Assembly (NCBI GenBank): GCA_002449585.1
Contig: DJXD01000065.1
Span: 1 to 5,111 of the forward strand
Origin: Ruminococcus sp. UBA7013
GTDB taxonomy: Bacteria; Bacillota; Clostridia; Oscillospirales; Ruminococcaceae
Length of the DNA stretch: 5,111 nucleotides
Direction: 5' to 3'
Below are positions 1 through 5,023 of this stretch, one piece after another; position 1 is the first letter of the stretch; each line of letters starts with the position of its first letter. Made by a program: the position numbers and the translations under genes. The notes beneath the pieces are model-generated. The model ran no database searches, had not been told where the DNA came from, and saw only the letters and a list, made by a program, of their open reading frames with translations.

Positions 1-531
1 TCTTTTTTCATCGAACTCACGTTTTGTAAAATTAGAAAATGGAGATTATCTGATGCTGCTGACTTAGCAAAAGCTCTGTCTAATCCAAAAGTACAAAATA
101 ATCTAAGGGATGGTTTGTCTTTTCCTTATACGGAAAAGGATGGTTTAGATTACATCAATGCCATGCTCTCAGCTGATGAAAATGATACTTTTGCTTTTGC
201 TGTTACTGTTGATGACAAGGCAATTGGAAGTATTGGTGTATTTCGTCAAGGAAATATTCATAGATACACTGGCGAATTAGGTTATTATATCGCCGAAGAA
301 TATTGGGGGAATGGCATTATGACAGAAGCAGTAAAACAAATTTGTGAATATGTTTTCAAGAATAGTGATATGATTCGTATCTATGCCGAACCTTTTTCTC
401 ATAATTCCGCTTCCTGCCGTGTGCTTGAAAAGGCTGGATTCCAATTTGAAGGCTTATTAAAACAAAATGCGGTAAAAAATGGTGAAGTAATAGATATGAA
501 GATGTATGCACTGTTAAAAGTGCAAGCGTAA
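1..531 (+). CDS. GNAT-family N-acetyltransferase (RimJ/RimL-like), 5' end cut by window
   Basis: The frame is open from base 1 to the TAA at 529-531, about 176 residues visible. The first visible residues (about 5-20: IELTFCKIRKWRLSDA) match the usual N-terminal beta strand and helix of RimJ/RimL-type acetyltransferases, so the true start should lie only a few codons left of the window. A TTG at 115 would remove this conserved part and is not accepted. The acetyl-CoA binding motif A is clear: ELGYYIAEEYWGNGIMTEA (encoded about 271-330), followed by the helix and the C-terminal 'NSASCRVLEKAGFQFEG' segment (about 403-453) typical of the fold. The family transfers acetyl from acetyl-CoA to an amine, such as a protein N-terminus or small molecule; the substrate cannot be told. 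It appears more AT-rich than the downstream operon and is separated from it by a small hairpin, so it is probably a separate transcription unit. Confidence 0.88.
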   Translation, partial: SFFIELTFCKIRKWRLSDAADLAKALSNPKVQNNLRDGLSFPYTEKDGLDYINAMLSADENDTFAFAVTVDDKAIGSIGVFRQGNIHRYTGELGYYIAEEYWGNGIMTEAVKQICEYVFKNSDMIRIYAEPFSHNSASCRVLEKAGFQFEGLLKQNAVKNGEVIDMKMYALLKVQA

Positions 532-543
532 ATTTTGATTTAA

Positions 544-571
544 AAATCTCCTGTGTGAAATCTGGAGATTT
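544..571 (+). terminator. Weak hairpin between the GNAT gene and the redox operon, possible terminator
   Basis: A perfect 8-bp inverted repeat, AAATCTCC (544-551) and GGAGATTT (564-571), encloses a 12-nt loop. It lies 13 nt after the GNAT stop. On the + strand the stem ends in only three T and then A's, so it is a poor intrinsic terminator in that direction. Read on the - strand it would be followed by a short T run. It could be a weak bidirectional terminator or an mRNA-end stabiliser. Confidence 0.35.
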
Positions 572-584
572 AAAAAATAGATAT

Positions 585-590
585 TGGAGG
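585..590 (+). promoter_or_regulatory. Shine-Dalgarno site that fixes the aldo/keto reductase start at 599
   Basis: TGGAGG at 585-590 lies 8 nt before ATG 599. A TTG at 584 is in the same frame but sits on top of this site and has no site of its own, so ATG 599 is preferred. Confidence 0.8.
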
Positions 591-598
591 AATTTAAG

Positions 599-1534
599 AT
601 GAAAAATTTACCTAAAATCGCCCTTGGTGCGTGGGCATGGGGTAATGACGGAACATTCGGCGGAAATCTAACAGCAGATACACTCCGTCCGATATTTGAA
701 ACCGCTATGCAGAATGATCTGAATCTGTGGGATACGGCTTATGCTTACGGTATGGGCAATTCTGAAAAGGTGCTTGCCGGTTTTCTGAAAGGACTGCCGA
801 GGGAATCCTATCTTATATCGGATAAATTCACGCCTCAGTGTGCAGATGCTTCCTCACCAACTGCCATGCAGGATATGATTGAAATGCAGCTCAGTCTGAT
901 GGAACTTGACCGTTTCGACATTTACTGGATTCATAATATTTGGGATGCACCGAAATGGACACAAGAACTCGCAAAGTATTTTGAGGGAAAAGAAAATGTT
1001 CCTATGTTTGGTGTTTCCAATCATAATCTTGCTGAAATCAAACAGGCAGATGAAATTCTGAAAGCATACGGTCTGAAGCTGTCAGCCGTACAGAATCATT
1101 ACAGCCTTATCAACCGTTTTTCGGAAGATTCAGGCATTCTTGACTATTGCAAAGAAAATGAAATTATATTCTTCTCCTATATGGTACTGGAACAGGGCGC
1201 ACTTTCCGGAAAATATGATACTGCTCATCCGATGCCGGAAGGCTCTGCAAGAGCGCAGTCCTATAATCCGATTCTTGATAAGCTCGAAATCATGAATCAG
1301 GCTCTGAAAAAAGTCGCTGATAAGTACAGAGTAGAAATCGCACAAATTCCCGTTGCATGGGCGATTGCAAAAGAAACTCTGCCGATTATCGGAGTTACAA
1401 AATCCAGACATGTGGAAGATGCAGTCAAAGCCGCCAATATCTCTCTGACTGCCGAGGAAGTGACAGAACTTGAAAAAGTGGCTGACAGTCTGGAACTGAA
1501 TGTTATCCGTTTCTGGGAAAAGGAAATGAAGTAA
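599..1534 (+). CDS. Aldo/keto reductase
   Basis: A 311-residue protein, the normal length for an aldo/keto reductase, a soluble TIM-barrel enzyme that uses NADPH to reduce aldehydes or ketones. The catalytic tetrad is complete: D45 in 'LWDTAYAYG', Y50, K76 in 'LISDKF' and H112 in 'YWIHN'. 'GVSNHN' (138-143) and 'VQNHYSLI' are the usual strand-end cofactor and substrate segments. The C-terminal 'IIGVTKSRHVEDA' carries the basic residues that grip the 2'-phosphate of NADPH. Its TAA shares one base with the ATG of the next gene, which implies translational coupling. The substrate is unknown; adjacent flavoproteins suggest a role in carbonyl or quinone metabolism. Confidence 0.93.
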   Translation: MKNLPKIALGAWAWGNDGTFGGNLTADTLRPIFETAMQNDLNLWDTAYAYGMGNSEKVLAGFLKGLPRESYLISDKFTPQCADASSPTAMQDMIEMQLSLMELDRFDIYWIHNIWDAPKWTQELAKYFEGKENVPMFGVSNHNLAEIKQADEILKAYGLKLSAVQNHYSLINRFSEDSGILDYCKENEIIFFSYMVLEQGALSGKYDTAHPMPEGSARAQSYNPILDKLEIMNQALKKVADKYRVEIAQIPVAWAIAKETLPIIGVTKSRHVEDAVKAANISLTAEEVTELEKVADSLELNVIRFWEKEMK

Positions 1535-2067
1535 TGAAAATTGCAGTTTTGAAAAGTAGTCCTAACAAGCATGGTTCTTCTAATCTGCTTGCTGATGAAT
1601 TTATCAGAGGAGCTGAGAAATCCGGTCATACTGTTTCAGTGATTGATGCGGCAAGGGTGAATGTTCACCCTTGCACAGGCTGTATTAGATGTGGTTATGA
1701 AGGTGACTGTGTCCAGAAAGATGCTATGCCGGAAATCAGAAGAATCATACTTGATTCGGATATGATAGTATTTGTGACACCTTTATATTACTATGGAATG
1801 TCAGCACAGTTGAAAATACTGATTGACCGTTTCTGTGCATTTAATTTCAGAATTACCCGTAAGCAGATGAAATCGGCACTGATTAGTGCTGCATGGAATG
1901 CAGATGACTGGACATTTGAAGCACTGGAAACGCATTATAAAACTCTGGTACGATACCTGCATTTTCAGGATTGTGGCAGTATTTTAGGCTATGGCTGTGG
2001 AACAGTCGAAATGACACGAAATTCAGAATATCCAGAACTCGCCTATCAGTTAGGCAAACAATTATGA
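1534..2067 (+). CDS. NAD(P)H-dependent FMN reductase / iron-sulfur flavoprotein (Isf-like)
   Basis: A 177-residue flavodoxin-fold protein. It begins with the strand 'MKIAVLKSSP' followed by the FMN-phosphate loop 'NKHGSSN' (residues 11-17). 'VTPLYYYGMSAQLKILIDRF' (81-100) is the usual flavin-edge loop and helix of the NADPH-dependent FMN reductase family. Four cysteines, C47, C50, C53 and C59, form C-x2-C-x2-C-x5-C, which fits the compact motif known from the archaeal iron-sulfur flavoprotein Isf, where it holds a [4Fe-4S] cluster. The protein therefore probably passes electrons between FMN and a cluster, though cluster binding is inferred. AAGGAA at 1520-1525 lies 8 nt before the ATG, inside the end of the upstream gene. 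A 24-bp near-palindrome lies just upstream of the cysteine codons. Confidence 0.88.
   Translation: MKIAVLKSSPNKHGSSNLLADEFIRGAEKSGHTVSVIDAARVNVHPCTGCIRCGYEGDCVQKDAMPEIRRIILDSDMIVFVTPLYYYGMSAQLKILIDRFCAFNFRITRKQMKSALISAAWNADDWTFEALETHYKTLVRYLHFQDCGSILGYGCGTVEMTRNSEYPELAYQLGKQL
1651..1674 (+). repeat. 24-bp near-perfect palindrome inside the flavoprotein gene
   Basis: GCAAGGGTGAA (1651-1661) is followed by TG and then TTCACCCTTGC (1664-1674). This gives 11 perfect base pairs around a 2-nt centre, in the codons just before the CxxC motif. It could be an intragenic operator-like site, an mRNA hairpin or chance. Confidence 0.75.
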
Positions 2068-2080
2068 GGAGGAATTTATC

Positions 2081-2563
2081 ATGAGTAAAATTTTAGTTGC
2101 CTATTTCAGTGCAAGCGGTGTAACCGCAGGAACAGCTAAAAATCTGGCAGAAGCCGCAGGTGCTGACCTGTATGAAATCAAGCCTGCTGTTCCTTATACC
2201 TCTGCTGACCTGAACTGGCAGAATAAACAGTCAAGAAGCAGTGTGGAAATGAGCAATAAATCTTCCCGCCCTGAACTTGCTGACAAAAATGCAAATATTG
2301 AAGATTATGACACAATTTTTGTCGGATTTCCTGTATGGTGGTATGTTGCACCGACTATTATCAATACGTTTCTGGAAAGCTATGATTTCTCTGGTAAGAC
2401 AGTGATTCTCTTTGCAACATCCGGCGGCAGCGGTTTCGGGGATACTGTGAAATATCTGAAAAACAGCGTATCAGCTGATACAAAAATCACAGAAGGAAAA
2501 ATCCTGAACGGCAGACCGTCTGCTGCTTCACTGAAAAAATGGATTGAGGAATTGCGTATCTGA
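2081..2563 (+). CDS. Small flavodoxin (Flavodoxin_4-like)
   Basis: A 160-residue cytoplasmic flavodoxin with no signal peptide. 'ILVAYFSASGVTAGTAKNLA' (residues 4-23) is the first strand plus FMN-phosphate loop. 'DTIFVGFPVWWYVAP' (about 77-91) is the loop with tryptophans that packs on the flavin ring, and 'FATSGGSGFGDT' (about 111-122) is the third flavin loop. Flavodoxins of this kind carry electrons via FMN; here the likely partners are the neighbouring reductases. AGGAGG at 2067-2072 lies 8 nt before the ATG and overlaps the end of the upstream stop codon, so the gene is operonic (13-nt gap). It is paralogous to the flavodoxin module of the next gene: 'TFLESYDFS' is shared, with a 25-bp identical DNA stretch. 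Confidence 0.92.
   Translation: MSKILVAYFSASGVTAGTAKNLAEAAGADLYEIKPAVPYTSADLNWQNKQSRSSVEMSNKSSRPELADKNANIEDYDTIFVGFPVWWYVAPTIINTFLESYDFSGKTVILFATSGGSGFGDTVKYLKNSVSADTKITEGKILNGRPSAASLKKWIEELRI
2364..2388 (+). repeat. 25-bp direct repeat, copy 1 (flavodoxin gene)
   Basis: Bases 2364-2388 are identical to 3128-3152, and both encode the same residues (TFLESYDF) at the same place in the two flavodoxin modules. This reflects duplication or gene conversion between the paralogues, not a mobile repeat. Confidence 0.9.
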
Positions 2564-2577
2564 AAGAGGCGATTGCA

Positions 2578-3693
2578 TTGAAAAAATTGATTTCAGTCAT
2601 TTCTTCCGGAATGATTGCATTGACTGCTTTTATTTCCGGTATAGTTTCAACCGAAGCTGATGAAACGGCAGAACAGTCCGTGTATACAGTTCAGGATGTG
2701 CAGAATTTACAGAATTTTCTGCTTGCAAAGCCGGCAGAAGAAAATCTAAAAGACAAGCCTTATGATTTGAATCATGATGATGTCTGGAATGTATATGATT
2801 TATGTCTGATGAAACAGCAGCTATTGAATCAGCAGGAAAATGAAATAAGTAATATTCTGGTAGCATATTTTTCCTGTACAGGAAATACAGAAACGATTGC
2901 AGAATATCTCATTGACCTGACAGATGCAGATAATTATGTAATAGAAGCCGCTGCACCGTATACCAATGAGGATATCCAATACAGCAATTCCTCTTGCAGA
3001 GCCAATCAGGAACAGAATGACAAATCCGTCCGTCCAGAAATTTCTGGTGCAATTGACAATATGGAATCCTATGATATTGTATTTCTTGGGTATCCGATTT
3101 GGTGGGGAGAAGAACCACGCATCATTGATACGTTTCTGGAAAGCTATGATTTTTCAGACAAGACCGTAATACCATTCTGTACATCAGGCAGCAGCGGAAT
3201 TTCCACAAGTGAAAACAATATCAGGAATCTCGTTCCGATTGGAGAGCAATTAAGCGGAAAAAGATTTTCAGTAAATGCTTCTGTAGATGATGTTTCTGCA
3301 TGGCTGGATACTTTGGATTTGTCCTTTAACGCAGAAGAACAAAAATTGAATATTGATGTAAACGGATATACACTTATAGCTTCACTGGAGGATAATTCAT
3401 CTGCACAAGCATTGAAAGAACTTCTGAAAAATGGTGCAATCACAATAGAAATGAGTGATTATGGCAATTTTGAAAAAGTCGGAACACTTCCCGAAACCTT
3501 GCCGAGAAATGATGAACGCATTACAACTGTGCCAGGGGATTTGATTCTCTATCAGGGAAATCAGATTACTATTTATTATGATGTCAATACATGGAATTTT
3601 ACAAAGCTGGGACATATCGACAATATCACTCAGGAAGAATTAAAATCTATTCTTGGTGATGGAGATGTGACAGCGGAATTATCATTACAATAA
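2578..3693 (+). CDS. Exported dockerin-flavodoxin-cyclophilin-like fusion protein
   Basis: 371 residues, TTG start at 2578 supported by AAAGAGG (2563-2569) 8 nt upstream and by a signal peptide beginning exactly there (KK, then a hydrophobic core about 4-23, likely cut near residues 24-27). Residues about 36-84 form a degenerate dockerin: the second repeat 'YDLNHDDVWNVYDLCLMK' keeps Ca2+ ligands D63, N65, D67, N71 and D74, while the first keeps its helix (VQDVQNLQNFLLAK) but its loop lacks the acidic ligands. Residues about 92-245 are a flavodoxin: 'ILVAYFSCTGNTETIA', 'GYPIWWGEEP' and 'FCTSGSSG'. Residues about 256-371 look like the bacterial cyclophilin-like domain that often accompanies such flavodoxins. 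The likely role is extracytoplasmic FMN-dependent electron transfer, possibly tethered to a cohesin-bearing partner; this is inferred. The gap to the previous gene is 14 nt. Confidence 0.85.
   Translation: MKKLISVISSGMIALTAFISGIVSTEADETAEQSVYTVQDVQNLQNFLLAKPAEENLKDKPYDLNHDDVWNVYDLCLMKQQLLNQQENEISNILVAYFSCTGNTETIAEYLIDLTDADNYVIEAAAPYTNEDIQYSNSSCRANQEQNDKSVRPEISGAIDNMESYDIVFLGYPIWWGEEPRIIDTFLESYDFSDKTVIPFCTSGSSGISTSENNIRNLVPIGEQLSGKRFSVNASVDDVSAWLDTLDLSFNAEEQKLNIDVNGYTLIASLEDNSSAQALKELLKNGAITIEMSDYGNFEKVGTLPETLPRNDERITTVPGDLILYQGNQITIYYDVNTWNFTKLGHIDNITQEELKSILGDGDVTAELSLQ
3128..3152 (+). repeat. 25-bp direct repeat, copy 2 (flavodoxin module of the fusion protein)
   Basis: Identical to 2364-2388 and lying at the equivalent position of the homologous module; see copy 1. 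Confidence 0.9.
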
Positions 3694-3706
3694 AGGAAGT
3701 TTTAGC

Positions 3707-3914
3707 ATGAGCGAAAGAATCACACAGACTGCTGTTTGCACATCTCAATGATGATGTACTGTTTGGCGAAGTATGGAACGAACAGGCAATTGATATGAAA
3801 ACAAAATGTATCATCACAGTGGTTGCACTGATGGCATCAGGCATCACGGACAGTTCACTTTCCTACCATTTGCAAAACGCTAAGGCACACGGCGTAACCA
3901 AAGAGGAGATAGCT
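3707..3914 (+). pseudogene. Broken carboxymuconolactone decarboxylase (CMD/AhpD-like) family gene
   Basis: The start is intact: AAGGA (3694-3698) precedes ATG 3707, and the first nine residues 'MSERITQTA' are the usual N-terminus of this family. Translation then runs into TGA at 3749. Family sequence resumes in another frame from about 3735 ('FAHLNDDVLFGEVWNE', then 'ALMASGITDSSLSYHLQNAK' and 'AHGVTKEEIA') up to about 3914. By comparison with family members, roughly a dozen residues are missing at the junction near 3733, so a small deletion changed the frame. The C-terminal part expected after 'KEEIA' is absent and unrelated DNA follows. CMD-like proteins commonly neighbour aldo/keto reductases and flavodoxins, which fits its place as last member of the redox operon. 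An apparent open frame 3795-4091 is the CMD middle fused to out-of-frame translation of the next fragment and is not a real gene. Confidence 0.82.
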
Positions 3915-4101
3915 GGCACAGGTGACTGGCAGAGCTGCATTTCTCGGATTGACTGTACTCACACAAAGTTTTACACAGTTCACGCCTGCCATGATTTGGG
4001 CACAGATTCAGACAGGGTTCATCGGACTGGCAGTGCAGGCGGTGCTTGTTTCTGTTATCATTATCGGACTGAAAAAGCTCATGGTGAATGAAAATGACTG
4101 A
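3913..4101 (+). pseudogene. C-terminal fragment of an integral membrane protein
   Basis: From 3913 the third frame encodes about 62 residues ending at TGA 4099-4101. It is strongly hydrophobic, with one segment around 'AAFLGLTVLTQSF' and one long one, 'GFIGLAVQAVLVSVIIIGL', followed by a basic end 'KKLMVNEND', as in the last helix of a transporter. In-frame TAG at 3910 and lack of a convincing start show that the 5' part is missing; it abuts the CMD remnant. The last bases overlap the start of the DUF1893 gene, so this was probably the gene upstream of DUF1893 in its original operon. I do not recognise the family. A 36-residue protein from ATG 3991 is formally possible but has no ribosome site. 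Confidence 0.6.
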
Positions 4102-4516
4102 CCTTGAATTTGCAAAATCGCACCTTGACGGTCATTCGATATGCCTTTGCCATGACGGTTTTATCGTCATTGATGACGGCAAAGGCATCTCCTCGATGAT
4201 GCATTTTCTCGCTGAGGGAAAAGAACTGACAGATTATTCCGTTGCCGATTTAATCGTTGGCAAGGCGGCAGCAATGCTCTTTGTAAAGGCTGGTATCTGT
4301 GCTGTTTATGGCAAAGTCATGTCAAAATCAGCAAAGGAATTTCTGGAAACTCATGGTGTCATCTGTGAATATGAGACACTCACGGAACAAATTATCAACC
4401 GTGCCGGAACAGGAATATGTCCTATGGAACAAACCATTGCTGATATTGATGATGCTGAAAATGGTTATTCTGCACTTTGCAGGAAACTGGCAGAAATGCG
4501 GAAGAACAGCACATGA
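4094..4516 (+). CDS. DUF1893 domain protein
   Basis: 140 residues from ATG 4094. An in-frame ATG at 4088 is possible, but GGTGA (4083-4087) is correctly spaced only for 4094, and family members typically begin 'MTDLE'. The sequence fits the DUF1893 family (TM1506-like, deaminase-like fold, function unknown). It has 'ADLIVGKAAAMLFVKAGI' (51-68), 'AVYGKVMSKSAKEFLETHG' (70-88) and the signature 'NRAGTGICPMEQ' (102-113), with conserved K57, C109 and E112. It seems complete and uninterrupted, unlike everything around it. It overlaps the membrane-protein fragment by 8 nt and overlaps larC as ATGA (4513-4516), suggesting former membership of a nickel-pincer cofactor operon. No reaction can be assigned from sequence. 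Confidence 0.87.
   Translation: MTDLEFAKSHLDGHSICLCHDGFIVIDDGKGISSMMHFLAEGKELTDYSVADLIVGKAAAMLFVKAGICAVYGKVMSKSAKEFLETHGVICEYETLTEQIINRAGTGICPMEQTIADIDDAENGYSALCRKLAEMRKNST
4141..4188 (+). repeat. Nested inverted repeats within the DUF1893 gene
   Basis: ATGCCTTTGCC (4141-4151) and GGCAAAGGCAT (4178-4188) are perfect 11-bp arms. Inside them ATGACG (4152-4157) and CGTCAT (4165-4170) form a second 6-bp stem, so the region can fold as a two-tier hairpin. Function unknown; possibly chance. Confidence 0.6.
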
Positions 4517-4940
4517 AAACTTTATATCTGGACTGCGGAATGGGAGCCGCCGGAGATATGCTGACGACTGCATTATTGGAACTGATTGACCGAACAACTT
4601 TTCTGAATACAATCAATTCGCTTGGTCTGTCCGATATGGAAATCACCGCAAAGAATGTCACACAATAACAGGTACGCAAATGACGGTCAAATTTCAAGGC
4701 ATTGAAGAAGAAAGTCAAGACATAAAAGGCAATTCCTTACCTGAACAGATGCCGAAGAATGTGAAACCTGCACCGCAGCGTTCTGTTTCTGAGATAGAAA
4801 ACTTGATAAAAAAACTGAAAGTTTCAGAGGAAGTCATCTCCGAAGCCGAAGGTGCTGTACATGGAAGGAATGTCACGGAAATTCACTTTTGCAGTCTTGG
4901 AAGGATGGACGCAATCGCTGATATTTTAACAAAAGTTAGC
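4513..4940 (+). pseudogene. larC: larC remnant (nickel-pincer cofactor nickel-insertion protein)
   Basis: The N-terminus 'MKTLYLDCGMGAAGDMLTTA' is characteristic of LarC, which inserts nickel into the pyridinium bis-thiocarboxylate pincer cofactor of lactate racemase and related enzymes. The frame stops at TAA 4666-4668. The family sequence continues at -1 ('CHTITGTQMTVKF' from about 4656), so about one base was lost near 4651-4660. Further on, 'KLKVSEEV' joins directly to 'ISEAEGAVHG', where LarC proteins have roughly ten more residues. The later motif usually read as FHEVG is 'FCSLG' here. Homology ends after 'MDAIADIL' (about 4928), leaving well under half of a normal LarC. No slippery heptamer lies at the frameshift, so the known LarC1/LarC2 programmed frameshift does not explain it. 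The cause of the truncation is probably the element starting near 4930-4950. Confidence 0.85.
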
Positions 4941-4946
4941 AAGGAA

Positions 4947-4970
4947 TCTCCCACCTCTATAGGTGGGGGA
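4947..4970 (+). repeat. GC-rich hairpin at the larC breakpoint, possible mobile-element end
   Basis: TCTCCCACCT (4947-4956) pairs with AGGTGGGGGA (4961-4970), 10 bp including one G-T pair, with loop CTAT. Its right arm can instead pair downstream: GGGGGA (4965-4970) with TCCCCC (4980-4985). No T run follows on the + strand, so it is not a standard terminator. Paired subterminal hairpins of this kind occur at the ends of IS200/IS605-family elements; the identity here is a guess from shape and position. Confidence 0.5.
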
Positions 4971-4988
4971 GGAATTGCATCCCCCCTC

Positions 4989-5017
4989 TTGACAAATGCT
5001 AAAAAATATAGTATACT
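4989..5017 (+). promoter_or_regulatory. Near-consensus sigma-A/sigma-70 promoter
   Basis: TTGACA (4989-4994) and TATACT (5012-5017) are separated by exactly 17 bp, with an A/T-rich spacer. The expected transcription start is about 5023-5026. It reads rightward into a structured leader with no obvious open frame before the window edge. Confidence 0.8.
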
Positions 5018-5023
5018 AAACTT

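Noticed and set aside
115..531. GNAT gene starting at TTG 115
   Set aside because: Conserved family residues are encoded upstream in the same open frame to base 1; the true start is outside the window.
535..563. Promoter for the redox operon (TTGATT at 535-540)
   Set aside because: No acceptable -10 box at 16-18 bp spacing; the operon promoter is not evident.
584..598. TTG at 584 as start of the aldo/keto reductase
   Set aside because: It lies within the Shine-Dalgarno region of ATG 599 and has no ribosome site of its own.
1130..1629. Open frames on the - strand across the aldo/keto reductase and elsewhere
   Set aside because: They are antisense to well-supported genes, lack ribosome sites and resemble no family.
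3795..4091. A 98-residue hypothetical protein
   Set aside because: Its first 40 residues are the middle of a broken CMD protein and the rest is out-of-frame translation of a membrane-protein fragment.
4651..4670. Programmed ribosomal frameshift in larC, as described for LarC1/LarC2
   Set aside because: The position is very near the N-terminus, no X-XXY-YYZ slippery site is present, and the gene is also internally deleted and truncated.
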